Below are positions 34,520-42,973 of a stretch of DNA of 64,000 bases, piece after piece. Position 1 is the stretch's first letter; every line of letters starts with the position of its first letter. A program made the translations under genes and the position numbers. This stretch comes from Parazoarcus communis (lineage in GTDB: Bacteria > Pseudomonadota > Gammaproteobacteria > Burkholderiales > Rhodocyclaceae), in assembly GCF_003111645.1 (NCBI RefSeq), contig NZ_CP022187.1, positions 744,001-808,000 on the forward strand, given 5' to 3'. The notes under the pieces are model-generated. The model did no database searches. It was not told the DNA's origin and saw only the letters and a program-made list of their open reading frames with translations.

Positions 34520-35254
34520 TCAGGCCGCTCTGCCGGTGTCCGCCTGCGAACGGTCGAGCAGTCTGCTGTTCAGAATGACATCGACCGGACGCTGCAGATG
34601 TCTGCGCAGCAAATCGACCAAAGCGTCAGCATTCCTTTGCATGGCGAGCTCGAAGATCTGTTCGTGTTCGTTGTGTACATCCCGCGGGCGCGGACCGTCC
34701 AGCGCCGACAGCCTGCGATAGCGCTCCGCCTGCAGATGCAGCTTTGCACGCAGGTTGAGCAGGCGACCGGATGGCGCAGCGGCAACGAGCGCCTCGTGGA
34801 ACTCGAAATTGCGCCGCTCCCACTCCTCGTAGACTTCGGCCGTCCGTGCGCCCAGGCGCTCCTCTGCGCGCGTCAGCCGGTGAAAGCTGCTCACCAGCCT
34901 GGCCTCCCAGTCATCGTTCCCGTTTGCCACGCTCTGACGTGCAGCCTCGGTCTCGACCAGTGCGCGCAGGTACACCAGGTCTTCGAGGTCGGCCACCGAC
35001 ATCGGTGCAACCGTGAATCCTCTCTGCCCCTGAGCAACGACCAGCGCATCGGAAACGAGCAGGCCCAGGGCTTCGCGCAGGGTGCCGGAACTCATCTTGT
35101 ACTGTGTCTTGAGATGTTCCACCCGCATCTTCTCGCCGGGGGCGTGGACGCCAAGCACGATATTTCGCCGGATCGCACGATAGGCCGTTTCGATCAGGGT
35201 GGCGGGCGGCGTGGAAGACATTCCGTCGGTCACATTCGTGGCGTCGCGAATCAT
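34520..35254 (-). CDS. GntR-family (FCD-type) transcriptional regulator
   Basis: 244 residues with an N-terminal winged helix-turn-helix (AYRAIRRNIVLGVHAPGEKMRVEHL to GTLREALGLLV) and a C-terminal all-helical FCD ligand domain with FHEALVAAAPSGRLLNL and EHEQIFELAMQRNADALVDLLRRHL. FCD regulators are usually repressors released by an aromatic or organic acid ligand. It is transcribed divergently from the hydrolase at 35426, and the 171-bp gap holds two dyads (35275-35316) suited as its operators. It may control both flanking units. A start at 35221 is also possible. Confidence 0.88.
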   Translation of the reverse strand: MIRDATNVTDGMSSTPPATLIETAYRAIRRNIVLGVHAPGEKMRVEHLKTQYKMSSGTLREALGLLVSDALVVAQGQRGFTVAPMSVADLEDLVYLRALVETEAARQSVANGNDDWEARLVSSFHRLTRAEERLGARTAEVYEEWERRNFEFHEALVAAAPSGRLLNLRAKLHLQAERYRRLSALDGPRPRDVHNEHEQIFELAMQRNADALVDLLRRHLQRPVDVILNSRLLDRSQADTGRAA

Positions 35255-35274
35255 GGTGTGGTGAGCGTAGTAAG

Positions 35275-35316
35275 GAATGTGAAAATCATAACATTCTTCA
35301 TATGGTTGACATATGA
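35275..35316. promoter_or_regulatory. Operator-like dyads between the GntR gene and the hydrolase gene
   Basis: GAATGT (35275-35280) inverted as ACATTC (35291-35296), and TCATATG-gttga-CATATGA (35298-35316, perfect 7-bp arms), in an AT-rich divergent promoter. Position and symmetry fit autoregulatory GntR binding. Confidence 0.55.
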
Positions 35317-35425
35317 ACTTATAACCGACAATCTACGAAAAAAACAATACTGCGAAAGAATCTCGAGAATATGGTGCAGGGATGGAATCCCCTTCGGCGC
35401 CGGTAAATCGTAAAAGGAGCGATGC

Positions 35426-36304
35426 ATGAGTGAGAGCAACCCGGAGATCGGCCAAAGTATCGACGTAGGGGGAATCAGAACCAACTACCATGATCTGGGT
35501 GCGGGTTTCCCATTGTTGATGATTCACGGCTCGGGGCCGGGCGTCAGTGGCTACGTCAATTGGCGCACGGTGATGAATCCCCTTGCCGCAGACCGTCGGG
35601 TGATCATTCCCGATATGGTCGGATTCGGTTTTACCGATCGCCCCGAGGGGCAGCGGTACGACGTCGACACATGGGTCGACCAGGCGATCGGTCTGCTCGA
35701 TGCACTCGGTATCGCCCAGGCGGACATCGTGGGCAACTCGTTCGGCGGTGCGCTCGCCCTCAAGATCGCGATTCGGCACCCCTCACGCTTGCGTCGGATC
35801 GTGCTCATGGGGAGTGCAGGCATCGACTTTCCCCTCACCGAGGGACTCGACGCCGTCTGGGGGTATGAGCCGTCGCTTGCCAACATGCGCAAGTTGCTCG
35901 ACATCTTTGCCTTCGACCGCAGCCTGGTGAACGACGACCTTGCCCGGTTGCGCTACCAGGCCAGCATTCAGCCCGGATTCCAGGAATCGTTCTCGGCCAT
36001 GTTCCCGTCGCCCCGCCAGCGCTGGGTGGAGGCGCTGGCCAGCGACGAAGCGCAGATCCGCGCCATACCGCACGAGGTACTGGTGATTCACGGGCGCGAG
36101 GACCAGGTGATTCCGCTGGAGAGCTCAGTGCGTCTGACCGGCTTGATCGCACGTGCGCAGTTGCATGTGTTCGGGCGTTGTGGGCACTGGACGCAGATCG
36201 AACAAGCGGCTCGCTTCACCCGGTTGGTGCAGGATTTTCTGGGCGAGGCGGCAGCCAACGAGCCGCTCGTCCAGGTGAGCGCTGCCGAGGCCGCACTGGC
36301 CTGA
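35426..36304 (+). CDS. Meta-cleavage product hydrolase (XylF/TodF/CumD-like alpha/beta hydrolase)
   Basis: 292 residues. It has the oxyanion motif HGSGPGVSGYVNW (34-46), nucleophile Ser105 in VGNSFGGA, acid in HGREDQVIP and His in CGHWTQIE. This wording is typical of 2-hydroxymuconic-semialdehyde or 2-hydroxy-6-oxo-dienoate hydrolases. It opens the second meta-cleavage set with the extradiol dioxygenase at 36819, and is unlike the MhpC-like enzyme at 27791. Likely regulated by the divergent GntR protein. The products would feed the shared mhpD/F/E genes. Confidence 0.9.
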   Translation: MSESNPEIGQSIDVGGIRTNYHDLGAGFPLLMIHGSGPGVSGYVNWRTVMNPLAADRRVIIPDMVGFGFTDRPEGQRYDVDTWVDQAIGLLDALGIAQADIVGNSFGGALALKIAIRHPSRLRRIVLMGSAGIDFPLTEGLDAVWGYEPSLANMRKLLDIFAFDRSLVNDDLARLRYQASIQPGFQESFSAMFPSPRQRWVEALASDEAQIRAIPHEVLVIHGREDQVIPLESSVRLTGLIARAQLHVFGRCGHWTQIEQAARFTRLVQDFLGEAAANEPLVQVSAAEAALA

Positions 36305-36377
36305 ATGTTGCTCAACTCGTAATCGATAACGATGAGCGGGCGCGCAGCGATCCGGCGATCAATGCAGGAGCAAGGAA

Positions 36378-36809
36378 TTGAAGAACGAAAGTATTGAAGG
36401 GCGCTGGAACATCGTCTCGTGGCGTCAGGAGTACGACGATGGACGCAAGGTCTTCCCCTTTGGAGAGCAGATCGAAGGCTTCATCCAGTACGGGGAGGGA
36501 AACATGTTCTGCGTGCTGTCGAAGAAGCCGCGGCGGGCGTTTACCACCGGCGGTCAGTGGGATGCGGCCGACAGTGAAAAGGCTGCGGCCTATAACGAAT
36601 ACCTGACTTACGCCGGCCGCTACGAGTTCGACGGCGAAACCGTGAGCCATCTCATCGATCTGTGCATTTTTCCTAACTGGCAGGGAAGCGTGCAGCGCCG
36701 CAAGGTGATGCGTACTGGGCCAGATGAAATGACCCTGGTCGCCAGAATCGAGGATGGCACCCCCGAGGCGAGGACGGCCGTGCTCGCCTGGCGGCGTGCG
36801 TGTGCTTGA
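36378..36809 (+). CDS. Lipocalin-like domain protein, candidate IifA-type indole-pathway enzyme
   Basis: 143 residues starting at a TTG (36378) with AGGAG seven bases upstream. The pattern SIEGRWNIVSWRQEYDDGRKVFPFGEQIEGFIQYGEGNMFCVLSKK and the repeated short beta strands are those of the lipocalin-like family found in catabolic clusters. In Acinetobacter a small cofactor-free enzyme (IifA) turns 3-hydroxyindolin-2-one into anthranilate. This protein is a candidate for that role because a StyA-like oxygenase, flavin reductase and SDR are nearby, but I cannot confirm homology. It lies between a meta-cleavage hydrolase and an extradiol dioxygenase, so it might instead act on a ring-cleavage intermediate. 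Confidence 0.7.
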   Translation: MKNESIEGRWNIVSWRQEYDDGRKVFPFGEQIEGFIQYGEGNMFCVLSKKPRRAFTTGGQWDAADSEKAAAYNEYLTYAGRYEFDGETVSHLIDLCIFPNWQGSVQRRKVMRTGPDEMTLVARIEDGTPEARTAVLAWRRACA

Positions 36810-36818
36810 GGGAAGGAT

Positions 36819-37730
36819 ATGTCGGAACAGGAGGCAGGCTTGATGGGACAGGTGAAACGGCTGGCTTATATCCAGATCGAGGCCACGGATCTTGAAGCGT
36901 GGAGCGCTTTCGCCGGCGGCGTGATGGGGTGCGAAATCGTTCCGGGTACCCCCCCCGGCGATCTGCGGCTCAGGGTCGATGATCGTCCGTGGCGGATACA
37001 GGTTACCGAGGGGCCGCGCAACGACATTGTTGTTGTAGGGCTGGAGGTCGATTGTGGTGAAGATCTCGCGGCCATCCGCACGCGCCTCGCCGATGCCGGA
37101 ATCGACGTACATGCAGGGAGCACCGAGGCCTGCGAGGCACGCGGTGTCCGCGAACTGCTGTGCTTCCGCGATCCGGCAGGTATGGAAGTGGAACTGTCCT
37201 ACGGTTCCCTGATGCGCCCGCAGCAGCCCTTCAAGTCGCCGTTGGCGCATGGCGGCTTCGTCACCGGGGACCAGGGACTGGGCCACGTGATGCTGGTGGT
37301 GGAGAACGTTGCCGAGGTGCATCGCTTCTATTGCGAATTGCTGGGTTTCGTTACCAGCGACTTCGTGGCCACTGACAACTACGGCGGGCAGAAAGGCAGT
37401 TTTGTGTTCATGCGCTGCAATCAGCGCCATCACTCTTTAGCAATAGGTTATCTTCCCCTTGGGCGACGGCTCGGACACCTGATGCTCCAGGTGCGGGAGT
37501 TCGACGATGTAGGCCGTACCCTCGACAGAGTGCATCAGAGCCCGTTCCGTCAGACCCGCGCGTTGGGACGACATATCAATGACCGGATGTTTTCGTTCTA
37601 TGTCGAAAGTCCATCAGGAGTGCAAATCGAATGTGGTTGGGGTGGGCTGGAGGTGGAAGAGGGCGATCTTGAGGTCAAGACCTACGATGTGACCAGCGCG
37701 TGGGGGCACCAACACCTGTTGCCGAAGTGA
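36819..37730 (+). CDS. Type I extradiol ring-cleavage dioxygenase (BphC-like, VOC fold)
   Basis: 303 residues of two VOC modules. The Fe(II) ligands are His156 (LGHVMLVV), His220 (LGHLMLQV) and Glu271 (SPSGVQIECGWG); His205 in NQRHHSLAIG is the conserved acid-base. This set is diagnostic of 2,3-dihydroxybiphenyl 1,2-dioxygenase-type enzymes. The N-terminal module has the usual inactive site. It follows the lipocalin-like gene by 9 bp and partners the hydrolase at 35426. The preferred catechol is unknown; the VOC type usually accepts bulkier substituted catechols than MhpB. A hairpin follows at 37733. Confidence 0.92.
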   Translation: MSEQEAGLMGQVKRLAYIQIEATDLEAWSAFAGGVMGCEIVPGTPPGDLRLRVDDRPWRIQVTEGPRNDIVVVGLEVDCGEDLAAIRTRLADAGIDVHAGSTEACEARGVRELLCFRDPAGMEVELSYGSLMRPQQPFKSPLAHGGFVTGDQGLGHVMLVVENVAEVHRFYCELLGFVTSDFVATDNYGGQKGSFVFMRCNQRHHSLAIGYLPLGRRLGHLMLQVREFDDVGRTLDRVHQSPFRQTRALGRHINDRMFSFYVESPSGVQIECGWGGLEVEEGDLEVKTYDVTSAWGHQHLLPK

Positions 37731-37732
37731 AT

Positions 37733-37769
37733 GGTTCGCCCCTGCATCTGATGGGGCCTGGGGCGAACC
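37733..37769 (+). terminator. Hairpin after the extradiol dioxygenase gene
   Basis: GGTTCGCCCC and GGGGCGAACC form a perfect 10-bp stem around a 17-base loop, starting 2 bp after the stop codon. No T-run. It separates the dioxygenase unit from the araC pair. Confidence 0.5.
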
Positions 37770-37859
37770 GTACCGGATGACGGTGCACCGAGCGGCGGCA
37801 GCACAGTCCACCGAAGAGTGGATGCCGGGCGGACACCACAGAGAGACAAAGGAGTCACG

Positions 37860-38861
37860 ATGCAATTGCAAGGTTTGGCATACGACCGCAATACCGTTGT
37901 GGAAATGGGTAGCTTCGAACGTTTTCAGACGCGCGACCTGGAAGAGGCACGAAGCTGGGGGACGCGAGTGTTCTGCGAGAACAATCTGCGTAGCCTGGAT
38001 TCCCGGAAGCCCGTCAATGCGCGCATGTATTACCGTCGCATGAACGGTATCGGCGTAGGACGCATGAGCTACGGTGGAGAAGTCACCATCGAGCCTGGCG
38101 TACTCGACTCCTTTTATCTGATTCAGATGCCGCTGTGTGGTTCGGAGCGCATTGAGTGCGCCGGTGAAACCACTCATAGCTCGGCCGGCACGGGTTCGGT
38201 GCTCAGCGCGCATCGTCCCGTGCGCATCCGCCATGCCGAGCGCACGGAGAAGCTGATCCTGAGGGTCGATCGCGACCTGCTCGAAAGGCATTGCCGGCAG
38301 CATCTGGGGGGCAATCTGCCCGATCGCATCGAGTTCGACACGGCGATGCAGCTGGAAACCGGTGCGGGTCAGCGCTGGATGCGCACGATGCACTGGCTGC
38401 TCGAAACTCTGAAGTCCGAGCCTGATCCGCTGTCGCCGCTTTTGTCGGCCCAGATCGAACAGATGGTCGTGACCATGTTGCTCGTGTGCCAGGGCAACAC
38501 CTGTACTCGCGCGCTGTGCGAGGATTCACGCACCGTTGCGCCCGCCTTCATCCGTCGCACCGAGCAGTTCATCGAAGAGCGTGCCCACGAACCGATCACC
38601 GTCGGAGACATGGCGGAGCATGTCGGGGTCAGCACGCGCTCCCTGTTTACCGGTTTCCGCAAGTACCGCAATACCTCGCCGATGCTATTCCTGAAGGAAG
38701 TCCGGCTCACTCGTGTGCGTGAACAATTGCTGCGCAGCGAGACCGGGCGTACCACGGTGACTGCGGTCGCGTATCAATGGGGCTTTGGGCATCTCGGCCA
38801 CTTCACGACCGACTACAAGCGCCGTTTCGGCGAAAGTCCATCCGAGACGCTTGCGCGTTAA
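37860..38861 (+). CDS. AraC-family transcriptional regulator (AraC-binding-like N-domain), first of a tandem pair
   Basis: 333 residues from the ATG at 37860 with GGAG 7 bases upstream. The N-terminal sensor resembles the AraC_binding_2 domain of XylS/FeaR-type activators (RMSYGGEVTIEPGVLDSFYLIQMPLCG). The C-terminus has two helix-turn-helix units (ITVGDMAEHVGVSTRSLFTGFRKYRNTSPMLFL and GFGHLGHFTTDYKRRFGESPSETL). Such proteins activate catabolic promoters when bound to an aromatic effector. It is clearly related to the regulator at 60896 and lies 5 bp before another AraC gene, an unusual arrangement. Confidence 0.92.
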   Translation: MQLQGLAYDRNTVVEMGSFERFQTRDLEEARSWGTRVFCENNLRSLDSRKPVNARMYYRRMNGIGVGRMSYGGEVTIEPGVLDSFYLIQMPLCGSERIECAGETTHSSAGTGSVLSAHRPVRIRHAERTEKLILRVDRDLLERHCRQHLGGNLPDRIEFDTAMQLETGAGQRWMRTMHWLLETLKSEPDPLSPLLSAQIEQMVVTMLLVCQGNTCTRALCEDSRTVAPAFIRRTEQFIEERAHEPITVGDMAEHVGVSTRSLFTGFRKYRNTSPMLFLKEVRLTRVREQLLRSETGRTTVTAVAYQWGFGHLGHFTTDYKRRFGESPSETLAR

Positions 38862-38866
38862 CTGCG

Positions 38867-39835
38867 ATGACGATCGGGCAATCTGCGGTTTACCGGTCGA
38901 GCGATCTGGACGAAACTCGCAGCATCGTGGCGGGGATCTATTGCGATCACCGCCTCGACCAGCTTCGTAGCAGAGCGTGCCTGAAGTACGAGCATGCCCA
39001 TTTTGCAATGGGCGGGTTCAGCTTCAGCCGGATGCGCTATGGCGCCGATGTGAGTGTCGACGTGGACACGCTCGGGGACTTCTACCTGATCCAGGTGCCA
39101 CTCAGCGGCACCGACCGGATGTGCGTCAACGGACATTCATTCTGTTCCGATTCGCGCTACGCATCCGTCAATGCACCGATGAGCGGCCTCGGCATGAATT
39201 GGAGTGCCGACTGCCTGAAATTTGCCGTCAGGATCGAACGCAAGCTTCTCGAGGGCCACGCCGCGGCGCTGAGTGCCCGCCCGGATGACGGGCCGCTTGT
39301 GTTCATGCCGTCGGTCGACCTCAGGCTGGCTGCTCCGCGCTCATGGGTGGCAACTGCGCAGCATGTACTTAACGAACTCCAGCGCAACCCTCAGCTCGCG
39401 ACGCAGCCGCTGGTCAGGACGCAGTTCGAACAACTGCTGATGACGACGCTGCTGAGCTGGATGCCGGGCAGTTTCGGGGAGGCCGTTCAAACAGAGCGTC
39501 GGGTGGTGCTGCCGCGCCATGTCAAGGTGGCCGAAGAGTTCATGCGCGCAAATCCCGAGCAGGTGATGACGATTGAAACGCTGGCCAGTGTGGTGGGTGT
39601 CAGCGGCCGTACCCTGTTTGACGGATTTCGCAAGTTTCTTGGGGTGAGCCCGATGCGCTACCTGCGCGATCTGCGCATGGAGTGTGCGCGCCGCGATCTG
39701 CTCGACGCCTCCAGGCCACGCAGCGTTACCTCCATCGCTACCCATTGGGGCTTCTATCAGCTCGGACGCTTCGCTTGCGACTACCGTCGACGTTTTGATG
39801 AACATCCGCACGAGACAATGGCGAAAAGGCGTTAA
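38867..39835 (+). CDS. AraC-family transcriptional regulator, second of the tandem pair
   Basis: 322 residues from the ATG at 38867, 5 bp after the first AraC gene, so the two are co-transcribed. It has the same sensor layout (FSRMRYGADVSVDVDTLGDFYLIQVPLSGTD) but a divergent sequence, and a C-terminal AraC DNA-binding domain (MTIETLASVVGVSGRTLFDGFRKFLGVSPMRYL; HWGFYQLGRFACDYRRRFDEHP). The pair suggests two effectors or heteromeric control. The monooxygenase gene 179 bp downstream is a likely target. Confidence 0.92.
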   Translation: MTIGQSAVYRSSDLDETRSIVAGIYCDHRLDQLRSRACLKYEHAHFAMGGFSFSRMRYGADVSVDVDTLGDFYLIQVPLSGTDRMCVNGHSFCSDSRYASVNAPMSGLGMNWSADCLKFAVRIERKLLEGHAAALSARPDDGPLVFMPSVDLRLAAPRSWVATAQHVLNELQRNPQLATQPLVRTQFEQLLMTTLLSWMPGSFGEAVQTERRVVLPRHVKVAEEFMRANPEQVMTIETLASVVGVSGRTLFDGFRKFLGVSPMRYLRDLRMECARRDLLDASRPRSVTSIATHWGFYQLGRFACDYRRRFDEHPHETMAKRR

Positions 39836-39905
39836 GCCATAATATCTGCCCGATCGTGGTGCGTGCGCGCACTGTGTTGGTGAGTGCTTGTTTTTCCTGC
39901 GGTTT

Positions 39906-39920
39906 TTGCACGTTGTTTGC
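39906..39920 (+). promoter_or_regulatory. Sigma-54-like promoter element upstream of the monooxygenase
   Basis: TTGCACG-TTGT-TTGC matches the -24/-12 consensus TGGCACG-N4-TTGC except for one G, 95 bp before the start at 40015. No sigma-54 activator gene is in the window, so this is a weak call. Confidence 0.25.
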
Positions 39921-40014
39921 AGTCTGCGCATATTTCTCTGGTCCAGGGTCCGTCAAATTGGGGCTGTCTTCGATGTCGAAGATTTCGCACCAACCCAAGA
40001 CGGAGAGAAACAAC

Positions 40015-41244
40015 ATGCGCAAGATCACCATCATCGGTGCAGGTCAGGGCGGGCTTCAGCTCGGGATCGGCCTGCTTTCCAGGGGTTACGACGTCACCCT
40101 CGTTTCGAATCGCACCGCAGAGCAGATCTCCCAGGGCCGCGTCATGTCGAGTCAGTCGATGTACGACATGGCGGTCGGCTATGAGCGCGACCTTGATCTG
40201 GCGTTCTGGGACGACGCCTGTCCGCCCATTTCCGGCGTTCATTTCCGGGTGGGTGGATCTGACGGCGTGACCCCGATCGACTGGCGTTCGCCCATGCGTG
40301 CGCCGGGACAGTCGGTGGATCAGCGCATCAAGATGCCGGCCTGGATGGCGGAGTTCGAACGCCGTGGCGGCCATCTCGTCATCGCAGACGCAGGTGTGCC
40401 GGATCTCGAACGCTATGCCGCCGACGCCGACCTTGTCATCGTCGCGTCCGGAAAGGGGGCGGTGGGGGCCTTGTTCGAGCGCGATGCGGAACGCAGTCAG
40501 TTCGATGCTCCCCTGCGCACGGTCTCGCTGACCTACGTTCACGGCATGAAGCCGAGGGAGGATTTCACTGCCCTCAACATCAGCGTCAATCCGGGGATTG
40601 GTGAGTATGTAAACTTCCCCTCACTGACCCATACCGGTGCCTGCGACATCATCAATCTGGAGTGTATTCCGGGAGGCCCCATGGATTGCTGGCAAGAGGT
40701 TGACTCGCCCGAGGCGCACTTCAAGCTGGCGGTGAAGCTCATTCGTGAGTTCTTCCCCTGGGAGGCAGACCGGTGTACCGATCTTCGCCTGACCGACGCA
40801 CTGGGCACGCTCGCAGGCCGGATCACGCCCACCGTGCGCAGACCTGTCGGCAAACTGCCTTCGGGGGCAGTCGTCCTTGGTATGGCGGATGCGCTGGTGC
40901 TCAACGACCCCATCACCGGGCAGGGCTCGAACAACGCAAGCAAATGCGCCGCGCTCTACATGGAGGCAATTGTGCAGCACGGGGACGAAGCCTTTGACGA
41001 GGCCTGGATGCAGGCGACCTTTGAAGCCTACTGGGACTACGCGAAGTGGGTGACCCGCTTCACCAACACCCATCTCCTGCCGCCGCCCCCGCAAGTGTTG
41101 AAGATCTTTGGCGCCTGCGGAGAGAATCCGGCGCTGGCCGCCCGTGTCGCCAACGCTTTCGACGATCCCAGGAGTCTTGCGCCGTGGTATTACGACGCGG
41201 CAGAGGCGGATCGTTTCATCGACTCGTTTGCGGTTGCGGCCTGA
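40015..41244 (+). CDS. Styrene/indole monooxygenase-like FAD-dependent epoxidase (StyA/IifC type)
   Basis: 409 residues (StyA is about 415). The FAD-binding motif ITIIGAGQGGLQLGIGLL is at 4-21; the mid-protein LYxxD-like region and the late LGMADALVLNDPITGQGSNNASKCA are typical of the StyA group. It epoxidises styrene or indole with FADH2 from a separate reductase, here the gene at 42473. A FadL-type channel lies between the two. In indole catabolism the homologous IifC/IndA makes indole-2,3-dihydrodiol. With heteroaromatic neighbours, indole or a related alkene is the likely substrate (inference). It is preceded by tandem AraC regulators. Confidence 0.88.
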   Translation: MRKITIIGAGQGGLQLGIGLLSRGYDVTLVSNRTAEQISQGRVMSSQSMYDMAVGYERDLDLAFWDDACPPISGVHFRVGGSDGVTPIDWRSPMRAPGQSVDQRIKMPAWMAEFERRGGHLVIADAGVPDLERYAADADLVIVASGKGAVGALFERDAERSQFDAPLRTVSLTYVHGMKPREDFTALNISVNPGIGEYVNFPSLTHTGACDIINLECIPGGPMDCWQEVDSPEAHFKLAVKLIREFFPWEADRCTDLRLTDALGTLAGRITPTVRRPVGKLPSGAVVLGMADALVLNDPITGQGSNNASKCAALYMEAIVQHGDEAFDEAWMQATFEAYWDYAKWVTRFTNTHLLPPPPQVLKIFGACGENPALAARVANAFDDPRSLAPWYYDAAEADRFIDSFAVAA

Positions 41245-41254
41245 GGTCGGCGAC

Positions 41255-42466
41255 ATGGAAGCGAAAACGATGCGAATCAATTGCGGACGCAGGCTGCTCG
41301 GCAGCCTGATCATTGCGCTGCTCGGTAGCTCCGGGCAATCGGCCTTCGCCACACAAGGTACGTTTCCGCATGGCTACGGTGTGAAGTCCGAGGGCATGGG
41401 GGGCGTCGCCATCGCCCTCGCGCAGGACGCCATGGTGGGCGCGACCAATCCGGCAGGCATGGTGCTGGTGGGCAACCGGGTGGATCTGGGGGCCGCGTTC
41501 CTCCAGGTGGATAACGGTGCCTACTTTGCCGGCACGCGCTACGACGGCAGCGCAGACAAGAGCCTCTATATCATCCCCCAGCTGGGTGCCAACTGGATGG
41601 TGGATGCGGTGTCGAGCCTGGGCATCACCGTGGTTGGCAATGGCGTCGGCACCAACTATGACAATGATGACAACATCGGCGGGTTGAAGGCGGCCAGCTC
41701 GGAGCTCAAGCAGATGGTCGCCACCGTCTCGTATGCGCGCAAGCTCGGTGAAGCGCATGCCCTTGGCGTGGGGGTGGTGCTCGCACGCCAGGTGCTCGAT
41801 ATCGGCGGCACAGCCAGTATCGGCCTGCCCGAAGGTCGGGACGATTCATACGGTGCCGGCGTGCGCCTGGGCTGGACCTGGGATGCAGGCCGCGGCCTGA
41901 AACTGGGTGCAATGTGGGCGAGCAAGGTCGACATGGGGCGCATGGACACCTTCGAAGGCTTGCTGCCTGAGCGCGGCAAACTCGATATCCCGGCGAGTTA
42001 CGGGTTCGGCGCGAGCTATGTGAAAGAGGCGTGGACCTTCGGCATCGATGCACAACGCATCCTCTGGAGCGATGTGCGCGCCTTTGGCAACGACGGTGTC
42101 GGCGGCGCGACCGGCGGCCCCGGGTCGAAGAATGGCCCGGGCTTTGGGTGGCGCGATCAGACCATCTGGCGAGTCGGCGCAGCGTACGCGGTCGATTCGC
42201 AATGGACACTGCGTGCGGGCTATAACCATGGCACGCGTCTGCTCGACAGTCGCGACACCTTCCTGGGCGTGCTCGCGCCCGCCGCAAACCGCCGTCATCT
42301 CACCCTTGGGGCAAGCCTCGCGCTGAAGGACGGAGGCGAGTTTTCCGTGGCCTACGCGAGATCATTCAAGGAGACGGTGCATGGTACGGGTGCCGCGCCC
42401 GACGGACTGACCGCGCTCTACATGGGGCAGCACTGGTTGTCCGCGTCTTACAGTTTCAGGTTCTGA
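41255..42466 (+). CDS. OmpP1/FadL/TodX-family outer-membrane hydrocarbon channel
   Basis: 403 residues from 41255 (a start at 41270 is equally possible). A signal peptide (RRLLGSLIIALLGSSGQSAFA) precedes the mature protein. The N-terminal hatch motif KSEGMGGVAIALAQDAMVGATNPAGM is diagnostic, alternating beta strands follow and the chain ends in SFRF with a C-terminal aromatic. These channels admit hydrophobic aromatics across the outer membrane. Its place between the StyA-like oxygenase and its reductase suggests import of the oxygenase substrate. Confidence 0.92.
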   Translation: MEAKTMRINCGRRLLGSLIIALLGSSGQSAFATQGTFPHGYGVKSEGMGGVAIALAQDAMVGATNPAGMVLVGNRVDLGAAFLQVDNGAYFAGTRYDGSADKSLYIIPQLGANWMVDAVSSLGITVVGNGVGTNYDNDDNIGGLKAASSELKQMVATVSYARKLGEAHALGVGVVLARQVLDIGGTASIGLPEGRDDSYGAGVRLGWTWDAGRGLKLGAMWASKVDMGRMDTFEGLLPERGKLDIPASYGFGASYVKEAWTFGIDAQRILWSDVRAFGNDGVGGATGGPGSKNGPGFGWRDQTIWRVGAAYAVDSQWTLRAGYNHGTRLLDSRDTFLGVLAPAANRRHLTLGASLALKDGGEFSVAYARSFKETVHGTGAAPDGLTALYMGQHWLSASYSFRF

Positions 42467-42472
42467 GGAGAA

Positions 42473-42973
42473 ATGATGATTGAGCCTGCCAACTTGCGCC
42501 GCGCCTTTGGTCAGTTCGCCACCGGCGTCACCATTGTCACCGCGCTCGACACCGAAGGCGCACCGGTCGGGGTGACCGCCAGCAGTTTCAATACCGTATC
42601 GTTGCAACCCCCGCTCGTGCTCTGGAGTATCGCCCGCAGCGCATACAGCTTCGATGCCTTCGCTGCTGCCGGTCATTTTGCGGTGCACGTACTGGATGCT
42701 AGTCAGCGCACCTTGTCCGACCGCTTCGCACGTGCTTCTTCCGATAAATTTGCTGACCTGCGCATCGGCAAAGGGGAGGGCGACGTACCGCTGCTGGAAA
42801 CGGTAGCGACCGTGTTCGAGTGCGAGACCGCGCATCGCTACGATGGCGGTGACCACCTCATCCTGGTCGGAAAGGTGCTGAATCTGCGCCTGCCCGCGGA
42901 TTCTGCTGATCCCCTGTTGTTTCATCGGGGGCGGTATGCGGCAGTCGAAGCAGCGGAGGGTGTTGTGACTTAG
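42473..42973 (+). CDS. Flavin reductase (StyB/HpaC-like) for the StyA-type monooxygenase
   Basis: 166 residues (165 if the second ATG at 42476, better spaced from AGGAG, is used). It has the flavin reductase signature FGQFATGVTIVTALD, GVTASSFNTVSLQPPLVLWSI and a C-terminal LLFHRGRYA. It reduces FAD or FMN with NAD(P)H and supplies free FADH2 to the monooxygenase at 40015. It starts 6 bp after the channel gene and closes the unit with an intrinsic terminator at 43016. Confidence 0.92.
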   Translation: MMIEPANLRRAFGQFATGVTIVTALDTEGAPVGVTASSFNTVSLQPPLVLWSIARSAYSFDAFAAAGHFAVHVLDASQRTLSDRFARASSDKFADLRIGKGEGDVPLLETVATVFECETAHRYDGGDHLILVGKVLNLRLPADSADPLLFHRGRYAAVEAAEGVVT

